Below, in pieces: positions 32,778 to 41,760 of a DNA stretch of 64,000 nt. The stretch is from Fibrobacter sp. UBA7003 (GTDB lineage: Bacteria > Fibrobacterota > Fibrobacteria > Fibrobacterales > Fibrobacteraceae), in NCBI GenBank assembly GCA_002449765.1, contig DJXN01000008.1, positions 129,626-193,625 on the forward strand, read 5' to 3'. Position 1 is the stretch's first letter; each line of letters opens with the position of its first letter. The notes beneath the pieces are model-generated. The model saw only the letters and a list, made by a program, of their open reading frames with translations, searched no databases and was not told the DNA's origin. Both the position numbers and the translations under genes were made by a program.

Positions 32778-34241
32778 ATGAACAAGAAAATACTCACATT
32801 ACTTGCTTCAATGTCGCTTGCGTTCTTCATGAGCGCTTGCGGTGACGACAACAGCTCGAGCACCGGCGTGGATTGCCTCGAGAACGAAAGCTGTCTGGAC
32901 GATGATCTCAGCAGCGCTTCCGACGACGAGAGCTCCAGCTCCGTGAAGGGGAAGTCTTCCAGCTCTTCGAAGGCCAAGTCGAGCAGCTCTGTCAAGAAGG
33001 ACGAAAAGTCTAGCTCGAGCGAAAAGGACGCCAAGTCCAGCTCCAGCAAGAAGGATGAAAAGTCCAGCAGCTCTGCGAAGAAGGACGATAAGTCCAGTTC
33101 TAGTGAAAAGGTTGAATCCAGCTCCTCCGAAGCCGAAAGCAGTTCTTCCGAAGAGCCGGAATCGAGCAGTTCTGTCGAACTGAAGGTAACCTACCTTTCC
33201 GAAACGCCGAACGCCGCAGACCTAGAAGTCTCTGGCGATACGCTTTTTGCCGTGTTCCAGCGCTATGTTCCGGTTACTGGCGGTGCAGATTTCAAGGAAC
33301 CGGGCCTTCTCGCCATGTATAAGTTGAGCGATGGAACCCTTCTTGATACGATTCCGCTTCTGACCAAGAACCCGATGGCTGTCAAGGTCGTGAAGGGTAA
33401 TGTGTACGTGGGTACTCAGGGCGAATACAATCCTGTTACATGGGGTATTGATGCCGATGATAACCGCGGTATCGAAAAAATCGACCTGAAGAACAAAAAG
33501 TCTGAACTTTGGGTAAGCGGCGCGGAACTCGGTGGTGGCGTGAATCTCATGGAAGTGAATGCTAAGGAAGGCAAGGCCTATGTCGCTGTTTACAGGGCTT
33601 ATGGTGATGTCTTTGTTGTAGAAGTTGATTTGGCGAGCAAGTCTGTGAAGAGCGTTGGCAAGGAGGTTGATGCGACTGGCGGATTGTTCTATGATGCCAA
33701 TAAAAACCTCCTTTACATTGGTGACCGTGGCGTCGTGGATTTGACAACCTTCGAAGCGAGTGACATGGGTGTTCGCGCCTATGATGGAACGACGTTTACC
33801 TCGTTGACATCTGAAGAACCCTATGAGTTCCTCTATCAGCCTTACAGCATTACCGTCGCAGGTGGAGAACTGTTCGTCTATGTTTCGGACTATAGCTCTG
33901 GTGCCCTGTACTGGTTTGAAGAAGGTGAATTCAATGATGAAGATCGCATTCAGTTCTCTGCCGACGCTGTCATTAGAAATGTGAATGGCAAGCTGATAGT
34001 GCTGGACCGTGGCGACAAGGGTAGCATTGCTGAAGTGAACGCTAGCGCCAAGACGGTTGCCTGGCAGGCCGCTCTTAACAAGGACAATCCCTATGATATC
34101 GTGGCTATCGACAATAACACCGCCTGGGTTGCCATGTATGATGTCGGTGAAATCCGCAAGATCTCGCTTACGGACGGCTCTACGATTTCTTCCATCGATA
34201 CGAAGGAACTCAGCGCCAAGAAAGTCGAAGTCGTGGAGTAA
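32778..34241 (+). CDS. Beta-propeller surface lipoprotein, possible corrinoid-binding partner of BtuB
   Basis: 487 residues. The signal ends in MSAC, then a Ser/Lys/Glu linker (about 30-135) with repeated SSSS blocks. The rest (about 135-487) is a run of four-stranded repeats such as SGDTLFAVF, KGNVYVGTQG, EGKAYVAVYR, NKNLLYIGDRG, GGELFVYVS, NGKLIVLDRGDKG, NNTAWVAMYD, which reads as a YncE-like seven-bladed propeller. It lies 67 nt after btuB with no terminator between them, so the riboswitch probably governs both. Bacteroides BtuG, which hands B12 to BtuB, is also a surface propeller; equivalence is inference. AAAGGA marks the start. Confidence 0.75.
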   Translation: MNKKILTLLASMSLAFFMSACGDDNSSSTGVDCLENESCLDDDLSSASDDESSSSVKGKSSSSSKAKSSSSVKKDEKSSSSEKDAKSSSSKKDEKSSSSAKKDDKSSSSEKVESSSSEAESSSSEEPESSSSVELKVTYLSETPNAADLEVSGDTLFAVFQRYVPVTGGADFKEPGLLAMYKLSDGTLLDTIPLLTKNPMAVKVVKGNVYVGTQGEYNPVTWGIDADDNRGIEKIDLKNKKSELWVSGAELGGGVNLMEVNAKEGKAYVAVYRAYGDVFVVEVDLASKSVKSVGKEVDATGGLFYDANKNLLYIGDRGVVDLTTFEASDMGVRAYDGTTFTSLTSEEPYEFLYQPYSITVAGGELFVYVSDYSSGALYWFEEGEFNDEDRIQFSADAVIRNVNGKLIVLDRGDKGSIAEVNASAKTVAWQAALNKDNPYDIVAIDNNTAWVAMYDVGEIRKISLTDGSTISSIDTKELSAKKVEVVE

Positions 34242-34273
34242 TTTGTAAAAAAATTAAGTCCGGCAAATCGGTC

Positions 34274-34307
34274 AATAACCCTGCAGGCTGTCCTGTGGGG
34301 TATTTTT
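34274..34307 (+). terminator. Intrinsic terminator after the cobalamin-uptake operon
   Basis: A hairpin with arms beginning AATAACCC and ending GGGGTATT, inner pairing CAGG/CCTG, followed by TTTTTT. Confidence 0.75.
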
Positions 34308-34383
34308 TCTATTGCGGTGACACTTTTGGCGGGTTTAGGTGTTATAATAATGTAATTTTGATATCTAATTCATTTGGAAAGTT

Positions 34384-35229
34384 ATGAAAAGATTGAAATT
34401 CTTGCCCCTCGTGCATTGGGTGCTCATGGTGCTGCTTGTTTCGGGCCCGGCCCTTGCTGACCGCGCTTCCGAAATTCAGGACCTGAAGCTCGAGAAGGAA
34501 AAGCTGAATTCCGAAATCCAGAAGCTGAATCGCCAGATCTCGGCGACGGATTCGATGCTCAAGGCGGACGATTCCCGCTACAGGACACTGCAACAGCGCT
34601 ACAAGGCCGATACGGAACGCCGCCGTGCCGAAATCGACAGCCTGAACGTGAAGATAAAGGCGGTTGCGGGCGAACTCCAGACGGAACGCAACAAGCAGGC
34701 CCGCGCGAAGAATCGCACGGACAACGTGGCCGCAAAGCGCAAGGCGTTGCGCGCTGAACTTGCGGGCATCAGCAAGAGGCTCGAGTCACAGGTGGCGCAG
34801 ACGGTACCCTGGGAACTCGAAAGCAGGCTCGATCGCGTAAAGTCCCTGACCCGCGATATCGAGAGCGGGAACGCGAGCGAGGAGGAGGGCTTTTCGCGTC
34901 TCAAGTCGCTCATTGCCGAAGAGACGAAGTTCGGCGACGAGGTGGCCATAATAAACAGCCCGCTCACCCGCAAGAACGGCGAACTCATCAACGCCTCGAT
35001 TCTGAGAATCGGGAACCAGTGGATGGTCTACAGCGATGACAACGGCACGGTGTTCGGTGCGCTGGTGCGCAAGGTCGTGGACGGGAAAGTCGCATACGAA
35101 TGGAACGAGGAATTGAACCTGGAGGAGCGCGCGGCGGTGAAGCTCGCGCTCGACGTGAAGCAGGCGAAGAAGCCTCCCCAGATTGTGAAGTTGCCCGTAA
35201 GCCTCTCTATCGTGGGAGGTGAAAAATGA
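34384..35229 (+). CDS. DUF3450-type periplasmic coiled-coil protein of the Ton operon
   Basis: 281 residues with a signal peptide (cleavage after ALA) and a long coiled coil (about 28-130, heptads such as EIQDLKLEKEKLNSEIQKLNRQI), then a compact domain to the C terminus. This matches DUF3450, commonly the first gene of operons encoding ExbB, ExbD and TonB variants. It ends in ATGA overlapping the ExbB-type gene, so the two are coupled. Presumed role is a periplasmic scaffold or coupling factor for the energy-transducing complex. Confidence 0.8.
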   Translation: MKRLKFLPLVHWVLMVLLVSGPALADRASEIQDLKLEKEKLNSEIQKLNRQISATDSMLKADDSRYRTLQQRYKADTERRRAEIDSLNVKIKAVAGELQTERNKQARAKNRTDNVAAKRKALRAELAGISKRLESQVAQTVPWELESRLDRVKSLTRDIESGNASEEEGFSRLKSLIAEETKFGDEVAIINSPLTRKNGELINASILRIGNQWMVYSDDNGTVFGALVRKVVDGKVAYEWNEELNLEERAAVKLALDVKQAKKPPQIVKLPVSLSIVGGEK

Positions 35230-36749
35230 AGAAGATAATCGCAGTTCTCTTGTGTGCCACATCCGCATTCGCTTGGCCGTGGTCATCGGACGAAAAGAAG
35301 TCTACCGCCGAGGACCAGGCGCGCATCAAGGATTCCCTGCAGATGGAAGAGGTGCGCAGCTTGCAGCGCGAGGTGGAGGCGCTTACCCGCATTCGCCTGC
35401 AGAAGGCGGACTCGCTCGAGAAACTCGAGGCGGAACACTGGCGCAAGCGCTATGCCGAATCTCAGTTGACCGAGGAGCACCAGGCGGCATCGCGTGAACT
35501 TGACGGCCGCTATTCCAAGCTCTCGACGGATCTTGGCCGCGTGAACGAGGAGGTCATGGCGAGCAGGAACATGACGGGCGATGCCGAGGAGAAGGCGCAG
35601 GCCGACGAGTCGGCGTACGATGCGCTTAATACGCAGGTGAAGCTTTCGATTGACAAGACTCTCGGCGACGTGATGGGCGACTACCCGGTGGGAATGAACG
35701 GACGCCTGATCCGCCTGAAGCAGGCTTCCGAGGATGCCGAGAAGAAGGTGCCGAATACGGTCGGCGCGGTGCAGAATTTTATGAATGACTTGCTGCTGCG
35801 TCACGAACTGACCTACACGCAGTTCTACGGGCGCGAGACTTCGCAGGTGGGCAACCGCCCCGACGTGAACGTGAACCGCTTGCGCCTGGGTACGGTCTTT
35901 TTGGGCGAGGTCGCGCAGGATAACGGCGAGGTGCAGGCGCTGCTCCGCTCGGGTGCGCTGCAGGGCAAGATATTCGAATGGAATGCGACGCTCCCTCCGG
36001 AGATGGCCGCGAATATAAAGCAGGCCGTATCGCAAGCCTCGGGGGCTTCCGAAGTTGTCACGATCCCGCTGGATGTATTGCAGAACAAGGCGGTCAAGAA
36101 TGCGATTACCGACACGAAGGAACTTACCTGGCGCGAGGAATTCCAGGCGTTCTTCAAGAAGGGCGGTATCGTGATGTACCCGCTCATGCTGGTGGCGATT
36201 TTCGCGCTGCTGCTTTGCCTGGAGCGCTTCCTGGTGCTCAGCTACCGCGGGCATCTGAGCCGCAGGTTCAACCGCAAGCTCGACGCCCTCGTGAAGGAGA
36301 ACCGCTACGAGGATGCGGCTGGTCTCTGCCTCAAGAAGGAAACGAGCCTCTCGATGGTGCTATTTGCGGTGCTGAACCGCGCCCGCGACAAGCGCGAGGA
36401 TGCGGAACGCGCCCTGCAGGAGGCATTGCTCCGCGAGCAGCCGAAACTGGAACGCCGCATGGGGCTCCTTGCCGCGATGGGCTCGATTGCCCCGCTGCTC
36501 GGCCTGCTCGGTACGGTCACGGGTATCATCACGCTTTTTACGGTGATTACCGAGGTGGGCACGAACGACGCTCGCGTGCTTGCGGGCGGCATTTCGGAGG
36601 CTCTCGTGACTACGGAAACGGGCCTCGTGATTGCAATCCCCGTGATGATATTGCACGGCCTCCTGAGCGAAAAAATCGAGAAGGTCACGAGCGAGATGTA
36701 CGTGCAGAGCACCGCACTCCTGAACCGCATTTTCGGGAAGAAAGAATAA
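35226..36749 (+). CDS. exbB: MotA/TolQ/ExbB proton-channel protein with coiled-coil N terminus (TtpC-like)
   Basis: 507 residues. A signal sequence and periplasmic coiled coil (about 20-110) are followed by an unassigned region to about 310. The channel unit comes last: first membrane helix at IVMYPLMLVAIFALLLCLE, a cytoplasmic loop, and two helices containing MGSIAPLLGLLGTVTGII and GLVIAIPVMI. The extended N terminus is the TtpC type found with DUF3450 and a second, short ExbB. It uses the proton gradient to energise TonB. GGAGG 7 nt upstream supports the start, which overlaps the preceding stop. Confidence 0.88.
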   Translation: MKKIIAVLLCATSAFAWPWSSDEKKSTAEDQARIKDSLQMEEVRSLQREVEALTRIRLQKADSLEKLEAEHWRKRYAESQLTEEHQAASRELDGRYSKLSTDLGRVNEEVMASRNMTGDAEEKAQADESAYDALNTQVKLSIDKTLGDVMGDYPVGMNGRLIRLKQASEDAEKKVPNTVGAVQNFMNDLLLRHELTYTQFYGRETSQVGNRPDVNVNRLRLGTVFLGEVAQDNGEVQALLRSGALQGKIFEWNATLPPEMAANIKQAVSQASGASEVVTIPLDVLQNKAVKNAITDTKELTWREEFQAFFKKGGIVMYPLMLVAIFALLLCLERFLVLSYRGHLSRRFNRKLDALVKENRYEDAAGLCLKKETSLSMVLFAVLNRARDKREDAERALQEALLREQPKLERRMGLLAAMGSIAPLLGLLGTVTGIITLFTVITEVGTNDARVLAGGISEALVTTETGLVIAIPVMILHGLLSEKIEKVTSEMYVQSTALLNRIFGKKE

Positions 36750-36759
36750 GTTCCGCGCC

Positions 36760-37443
36760 ATGACTAACACCCACTACATACTTATCGAGTCGCTCGAGAA
36801 TACGTACCATGCCGGCGGCGTGGTGATGCTCCCGATTCTCCTGGCGGGTGTCGTGGGTTTCTACTACCTGTTTTCGAGCTGGTTCCGCATCGGGAGCGAC
36901 TTTTTCCGCACCGACATCCACAAGGTCATCAAGCGCATGCGCGTGGACCTGAACGGCGGAATCGAGGAAGACGAGAAGAATGCGGAACCGCCCAGCGTGA
37001 AGAAGGCTCTCCGCAGGCTGCGCAAGCGTGGTGGGCTCCTCTCGCGGGAACTCTGCTATGCGATTGACGTCGCGAGCACCAATCCCGAGGGCTTCCGTGA
37101 CTATATGCAGGTGCGCATGATGAAGACGGTGCGCTACATGGAGCAGGGAAACCATATCGTATCCGTGATGGCATCTGCGGCGCCGTTGCTGGGCCTGCTC
37201 GGCACGGTGACGGGAATGGTTTCTACCTTCGAGGTGATTACGTTGTACGGGAACCAGAACCCGGTGCTCATGGCCGACGGTATCTCGGAGGCGCTCATCT
37301 CGACGCAGAGCGGGCTTTTGGTGGCATTCCCGCTCACGCTCCTGAAACAGCGCCTGGACGAGCGCGTAGAAATGCTGCGCCAGAAGATGGAACTCGGCGC
37401 GACTGTTATAGAGAATTATTTTGTAGAGAGGAAGTGCCCGTGA
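36760..37443 (+). CDS. exbB: Second ExbB-type proton-channel protein
   Basis: 227 residues, the compact form of MotA/TolQ/ExbB: membrane helix near 20-40 (VVMLPILLAGVVGFYYLF), then ASAAPLLGLLGTVTGMVSTF and SGLLVAFPLTLL, the two helices of the proton path. It lies 10 nt after the long ExbB. Two ExbB proteins with one ExbD and one TonB is the standard set of TtpC-type systems. Confidence 0.9.
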   Translation: MTNTHYILIESLENTYHAGGVVMLPILLAGVVGFYYLFSSWFRIGSDFFRTDIHKVIKRMRVDLNGGIEEDEKNAEPPSVKKALRRLRKRGGLLSRELCYAIDVASTNPEGFRDYMQVRMMKTVRYMEQGNHIVSVMASAAPLLGLLGTVTGMVSTFEVITLYGNQNPVLMADGISEALISTQSGLLVAFPLTLLKQRLDERVEMLRQKMELGATVIENYFVERKCP

Positions 37444-37456
37444 TTCGTCATTGCGA

Positions 37457-37472
37457 GGCTTCGAAAGAAGCC
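37457..37472. repeat. Hairpin repeat between exbB2 and exbD
   Basis: GGCTTC-GAAA-GAAGCC stem with a GNRA loop, inside a stretch (TCATTGCGAGG ... GTGGCAATCC) typical of dispersed intergenic repeats in bacteria. It splits an otherwise tight operon by 57 nt. Confidence 0.6.
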
Positions 37473-37500
37473 GTGGCAATCCAGGAATGAAGGATTTATT

Positions 37501-37905
37501 ATGGAATTCAACTTGCCGAGAAGAAAGCAGAAGGATATGGGTATCGAGATGGGCCCGCTGATGGACATCGTGTTCATCCTCCTCATCTTTTTCGTGGTCA
37601 CTTCCTCGTTTACCCGCGAGACGGGCGTGGACGTGACGAAGCCTCAGGCACAGTCTGCAAGCCAGCTCGAGAAGGAAAACCTCTTGATTGCGATTACGCG
37701 CGAAGGGACAATCCACATGAACGAGCGGCAGGTGGATCTCGCGAGCCTGCAGGATATCTTGAAGCAGTCGCTCGCGAAGGCGCCCGACCGCGAGGCCGTA
37801 GTGATTGCGGATAAGGGTGCCGAGACGGGCGTGCTCGTGCAGGTAATCGACATGTGCAACCTGGCCGGAGTGAAGAAGGTCTCCATCGCGGCGCAGGCGG
37901 AGTGA
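37501..37905 (+). CDS. exbD: ExbD-type energy-transducing protein
   Basis: 134 residues with one N-terminal membrane helix preceded by the essential acidic residue (GPLMDIVFILLIFFVVTSSF, Asp about 20) and a periplasmic domain (DREAVVIADKGAETGVLVQVIDMCNLAGVKKVSIAAQ) of ExbD/TolR type. It forms the proton-driven motor with ExbB. GAAGGA upstream supports the start. Its stop codon sits in the stem of another small hairpin (37903-37917). Confidence 0.92.
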   Translation: MEFNLPRRKQKDMGIEMGPLMDIVFILLIFFVVTSSFTRETGVDVTKPQAQSASQLEKENLLIAITREGTIHMNERQVDLASLQDILKQSLAKAPDREAVVIADKGAETGVLVQVIDMCNLAGVKKVSIAAQAE

Positions 37906-37917
37906 CGCAAAGCGTCA
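37903..37917. repeat. Small hairpin at the exbD stop codon
   Basis: TGACGC and GCGTCA arms around a 3-nt loop, within a repeat-like sequence (GCGTCATCCTGAGCG) often seen between genes. No T run, so not a terminator. Confidence 0.5.
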
Positions 37918-37971
37918 TCCTGAGCGCATTGCGTGGCACGAAGTTGCAGGAGCTGTATCTAGGAATTTGTG

Positions 37972-38619
37972 ATGTTGAAGTTCTTTAAGAAATTGTTGAA
38001 GCGTTTTGCTATCCTCATCGCGGCAATCCTCGCGAGCTGTGCGCTCGTGTTCTCTGTGACGATGGCGAACCTCTTCTTGACGGGCAAGGTGTTTCACGAG
38101 AAGAAGTACAACAAGACAGAAATTGCCGTGAAGAAGGTGGAAGAAGTCGAGAAGAAGGTCGAGAAGAAAAAGCCCGCGCGCAAGCCCGACCGCCAGAAGT
38201 CCAATTCGCGTTCCCCGAAGGCGGGGCCGCGTTTCGCGATGAATCTCGGGACGGCATCGGGTAACGCCGGCGCCGCCGTGAGCGAGGACATGGTGGCCGA
38301 TTTCCGCGGCGGGGCGCTTTCGACCGAAAAGGGCGACGTGGACAAGAAACCCGAAAGCAGGGCGTATCCGAACTTTCAGGTGCCCCCGCAGATCCGTGAC
38401 CGCGAAATCGATGCGATGCTGCGGCTCAGTTTTTGTGTGGACGTGAACGGCAAGGCTTACGATATCAAGGTGCTGGAGGAATCTCCCTCAGGTTCCGGGC
38501 TCGCCGCCGCCGGCCGTGAGGCGCTATCGCGCATGACGTTCGCGCCGGCCGAAAAGGCGGGCAAGGCGGTGCCCTTCTGCGGCATGGAACAGCCTTTCGA
38601 AGTGAAGTTCAGGGACTGA
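37972..38619 (+). CDS. tonB: TonB
   Basis: 215 residues: a membrane helix (about 12-38), a basic Lys/Pro/Arg spacer (KKVEEVEKKVEKKKPARKP) and a C-terminal TonB fold (about 125-215: AMLRLSFCVDVNGKAYDIKVLEESPSGSGL then AAGREALSRMTFAPA). It carries proton-motive energy to outer-membrane receptors such as the BtuB-like protein upstream. ATG 37972 is preferred over a GTG at 37969, with AGGA 7 nt upstream. The gene follows exbD by 66 nt. Confidence 0.88.
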   Translation: MLKFFKKLLKRFAILIAAILASCALVFSVTMANLFLTGKVFHEKKYNKTEIAVKKVEEVEKKVEKKKPARKPDRQKSNSRSPKAGPRFAMNLGTASGNAGAAVSEDMVADFRGGALSTEKGDVDKKPESRAYPNFQVPPQIRDREIDAMLRLSFCVDVNGKAYDIKVLEESPSGSGLAAAGREALSRMTFAPAEKAGKAVPFCGMEQPFEVKFRD

Positions 38620-38650
38620 TTTAGACGAAAGAACGGCGCGTTGCGCCTAC

Positions 38651-38783
38651 AGACGAAAGACGAAAGATTTATAATGGCGCTTCGCGCAAAGAGCTTGAAA
38701 ATGATGAATGGAATGATAAACAAGTGTAACGGATTGATGGGCAGTTCACGTTCTGCGCATCTATCGTCTATCGTCTTTCGTCT
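38651..38783. repeat. Inverted GACGAAA/TTTCGTC repeats around the TPR gene start
   Basis: AGACGAAAGACGA (38651-38663) is exactly complementary to 38771-38783. The right side belongs to a longer row of (T)CTATCGTC/TTTCGTC units (38758-38790) that encode part of the signal peptide. They look like dispersed slippage-prone repeats. Confidence 0.6.
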
Positions 38784-39798
38784 ATCGTCTATTTTACTGT
38801 TTCTCGCTACCTTCTCCTTCGCGGCGCAATCCGCATACGACCTGATGGAACGCGCGAACGCCCTCTACCGCGATGGCAAATTCAAGCAGGCCATCACGCT
38901 CTACCGCAAGGCGGAATCCCGAGGTGCGGACCCCGTCGCCACCAGTTTCAACATTGCGAACAGCTACTACCAGCAAAACGACCTGCCGAATGCCGCCGCC
39001 ACGTACCGCAAGGCTATCGACTTCTCGAACGGGGCGTTTTCCCCTGCGCTTTTCAACATGGCGAGCGTGTACTTTAGGCTCAAGCAGTACCCGGAATGCG
39101 TGGCGGCGTACCACAGGGCGTTGAAACTGGAGCCCGAAAACGTTTCGGGCTGGCTTTACCTCGGCGAAGCCTACGGTAAAACCGGCGACGCGGTCGGCGC
39201 GCTGCGTGCCATCGAGAAGGCCTACCAGCTCGACAAGGAAGACATAAGCATCGTCTACCAGCTTTCAGAGGCGAACATCGCGCTGAACGATTTCGAGCGC
39301 GCCGTAGCCGTTATCCGCGAGGGCTACGCCGCGCACCCCGACGAAGTCGATTTTCTCGTGTATCTCGGCGACGTGTACCGCCTGAACAAGCAGTTCGAAG
39401 AAAGTGCCGCCGCTTATCGCGAAGCACTGGGCGTCCGCCCTGACGATACCGCTACCATGTACAAACTAGCAGACGTCCTCGCCGAAGACAACAAGCCGTT
39501 TATCGCGATGGACGTGCTCAACAACCTGGTACAAATCAAGCCGGATTTCAGCGATGCCGCCATATTCCTCGGGAATCTCGCTTACGACGCGAAGTTCCTT
39601 GACCGCGCCGAATCCGCATACGAACTTGCGGCAAAACAGGGCAACGCGGAATCTGTCTACGGGTTCAAGAACATGGCCTACGACGCCCATGCCGAAAAGC
39701 GTGACGACGAGGCGCTCCGCCTGCTGAAAGTCGCACAGAAGTACTTCCCCGACGATATCACCGTGCAGGCGGACATCATGGAATTCGAGAAGAACTAA
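38701..39798 (+). CDS. TPR protein, last gene of the Ton operon
   Basis: About 365 residues. After an N-terminal signal-like segment (LSSIVFRLSSILLFLATFSFA), nine or so TPR units follow, for example AYDLMERANALYRDGKFKQAI, PENVSGWLYLGEAYGKTGDAVGAL and PDDTATMYKLADVLAEDNKPFIA. TPR proteins regularly close DUF3450-ExbB-ExbD-TonB operons and are thought to organise the complex in the periplasm. The start is uncertain (38641, 38674, 38701 and 38737 are possible) because the 5' end runs through repeat DNA. A bidirectional terminator follows. Confidence 0.82.
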   Translation: MMNGMINKCNGLMGSSRSAHLSSIVFRLSSILLFLATFSFAAQSAYDLMERANALYRDGKFKQAITLYRKAESRGADPVATSFNIANSYYQQNDLPNAAATYRKAIDFSNGAFSPALFNMASVYFRLKQYPECVAAYHRALKLEPENVSGWLYLGEAYGKTGDAVGALRAIEKAYQLDKEDISIVYQLSEANIALNDFERAVAVIREGYAAHPDEVDFLVYLGDVYRLNKQFEESAAAYREALGVRPDDTATMYKLADVLAEDNKPFIAMDVLNNLVQIKPDFSDAAIFLGNLAYDAKFLDRAESAYELAAKQGNAESVYGFKNMAYDAHAEKRDDEALRLLKVAQKYFPDDITVQADIMEFEKN

Positions 39799-39826
39799 AA
39801 AGTCCGGCGAGTGAGCCGGACAAATT
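39797..39826. terminator. Bidirectional intrinsic terminator
   Basis: GTCCGGC (39802-39808) and GCCGGAC (39815-39821) stem with 6-nt loop. AAATTTT follows on the plus strand and TTTTT on the minus strand, so it serves both the TPR gene and the convergent TIGR02145 gene. Confidence 0.85.
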
Positions 39827-41653
39827 TTAATCCTTCACGCAGCGGACTGGGTTATAGCACTCTTCGTCGTTATAGTCCCATACTTCCGCTTCATTTTCTA
39901 ATCCCCTTATTACAATGTAGTATTGGGTCGAGGATGCATAATATACCCATAGACGTCCATATTCACCCAAAGAATGGAATCCATCATCGCTGCAATAGCA
40001 TCCAGCGCCCACAAAGGAGAGCCCGTATGTATCAGTCCCGGGTGTAATTCCTGTTTTCCATCCCTTTGCCGACATCAACGGGAGTGCGTGTCCGCTAGCA
40101 AGATTTACAAGGTCTTGCGCCTCCTTATTTGTCGGGATATGCCACCCGTCAGGGCAGATTCCCTGGATGTGGCCGGTACCCAGGTCGCACGAAGATTTAT
40201 AGGCACAACTGGAGGAATTCATCGCCGCGCTGCGGCTATAAAAGTGACCGTATAGTTCGCAGAAACGGTCGTCGTCGTTGAAACAGGTAGATACTCCAAT
40301 TTCGTTGCCGGCGTAGTTCAGGTTCTCCGCCATCCATGTTGCACTACCGACTTTTACGGTCTTGTATGTCTTGCCGTCGCGCGAGTCCGTCATGGTGCCA
40401 TATTCGATGTCCGGGTTGAACTGCTCGTCAGCGGCTTCCAGGAGAGGCTCGGCGCCTGCCTGCTTGGTTCTCGATGAACTGCTCACGGAACTGGACGAAA
40501 CGCTGCTCGAGGATTTTGCGCTTGAAGAGCTCTCGCTCGACGAAACCGGTACGACGCCGTCACCCTTCACGCAACGGACGGAGAAGTTCGACTCGTAGCC
40601 GTCGAAATCATTGATGAACGCCTCGTTGTCTTTTCCCCTTATGAGAAGGTAATACATGTCGCTCGACTGGTAATAGACCCACATGAATGTGAATTCGCCG
40701 ATGTCATTGTAACCGTCCTTGGTATCATATTGTCCCGTTCCCACGAAGGAGAGCCCGTACGTATCGATCCCAGGATTGATGTACAGCGAATCCTCGGTTC
40801 CCCATCCTATCGTCGACATCAGCGGTTGAGCCTTTTTGCCGGCAAGGGTTACCAGCGTCTGCGTCTCGGAATATGTCGGGATATGCCATCCGTCCGGGCA
40901 GATGCCTTGAATAGGATCGTTCCCTAATAAACAGCTAGCTCCATACTCGCATTTTGAACTATTCATCGCGGCATCGCGGCTATAAAAGCGGCCATACAGT
41001 TTGCAGATATCCTCGTCACCTTTAAAACAATAGGACTTACCTACTTCGTGACCGGTGTAGTTCAGGTTTTCCGCCATCCAGATTGTTCCCTCGATATCCA
41101 CGGTCCTGTACGTCTTGCCGTCGCGCGGGTCGGTCATGGTGCCGTAATCGATGTCCGGATTGAACTGTTCGCCCTTTTCTGTGAGGCGTGGCTTGAGTTC
41201 TTCCCAACTCAGCGAGGAACTACTCGACCTTGCCGACGAACTCGACGAACTGTAGCTTGAAGAACTGTAGCTCGACGAATACTGCGAGCTGCTGGAGTCA
41301 TCGTCTCCAGAACTACTCGACTCGCGTGAACTGCTTGAAACATTCTTGCGGACAAACTCCTTGCCCTTGGCCGTGAGTGTATCGTTGTAGCCAGCCCAGA
41401 TATACACGGAGTCAATCTCGTCGAACTCGCAGAAGTAGCTTTCCTTGTCGCGTCCGACAATCGCCTCGCGGCCCTCGCGCATCTCGTTGCACGGGTAATC
41501 CGCAAATCCATTGTTTGACTTGAACGCATAGTCGTACCCGCGGTTCTTCGAAACCGGGGAGAAATCGTCGTCGTCACTGCAGGCGGTAAAAAATATCGTT
41601 GTCGTGGCTAGAACGCACAGGCCGGGCAAGTGTCTAAACACAGAATGTTTCAT
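39827..41653 (-). CDS. Lipoprotein with two TIGR02145 domains
   Basis: 608 residues. Lipobox FTAC, an N-terminal region with WAGYNDTLT, a serine-rich linker (about 105-150), a first TIGR02145 domain (about 165-365: YGTMTDPRDGKTYRTVDIEG, WMAENLNY, GICPDGWHIPT, LSFVGTGQYD, FSVRCVK), a second serine linker (about 370-400) and a second domain (about 410-608) with the same blocks. TIGR02145 is the Fibrobacter succinogenes major paralogous domain, related to FGE/C-type-lectin-like folds; its ligand is unknown. Disulphide-prone cysteines occur at matching places in both copies. GGAGG before the ATG supports the start. Confidence 0.92.
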   Translation of the reverse strand: MKHSVFRHLPGLCVLATTTIFFTACSDDDDFSPVSKNRGYDYAFKSNNGFADYPCNEMREGREAIVGRDKESYFCEFDEIDSVYIWAGYNDTLTAKGKEFVRKNVSSSSRESSSSGDDDSSSSQYSSSYSSSSYSSSSSSARSSSSSLSWEELKPRLTEKGEQFNPDIDYGTMTDPRDGKTYRTVDIEGTIWMAENLNYTGHEVGKSYCFKGDEDICKLYGRFYSRDAAMNSSKCEYGASCLLGNDPIQGICPDGWHIPTYSETQTLVTLAGKKAQPLMSTIGWGTEDSLYINPGIDTYGLSFVGTGQYDTKDGYNDIGEFTFMWVYYQSSDMYYLLIRGKDNEAFINDFDGYESNFSVRCVKGDGVVPVSSSESSSSAKSSSSVSSSSVSSSSRTKQAGAEPLLEAADEQFNPDIEYGTMTDSRDGKTYKTVKVGSATWMAENLNYAGNEIGVSTCFNDDDRFCELYGHFYSRSAAMNSSSCAYKSSCDLGTGHIQGICPDGWHIPTNKEAQDLVNLASGHALPLMSAKGWKTGITPGTDTYGLSFVGAGCYCSDDGFHSLGEYGRLWVYYASSTQYYIVIRGLENEAEVWDYNDEECYNPVRCVKD

Positions 41654-41727
41654 TCATCCTCCTTTATCATCCTGCATAAAATATACCTAAAATGTTGGAT
41701 TCGTCGGTTTAGCGCTGCCGTTTTTCC

Positions 41728-41733
41728 TATATT
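41728..41733 (+). promoter_or_regulatory. Candidate -10 of glk
   Basis: TATATT about 27 nt before the glucokinase start, with a ribosome binding site (GGAG) in between, so this mRNA would have a normal leader. Confidence 0.45.
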
Positions 41734-41760
41734 CATTCCGTAATTACCGGAGTTTTTATT

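Noticed and set aside
32880-33180. Regularly repeated Ser/Lys codons that might be taken for a CRISPR or minisatellite array
   Set aside because: Units are irregular codon repeats encoding a serine linker; no spacer-repeat structure.
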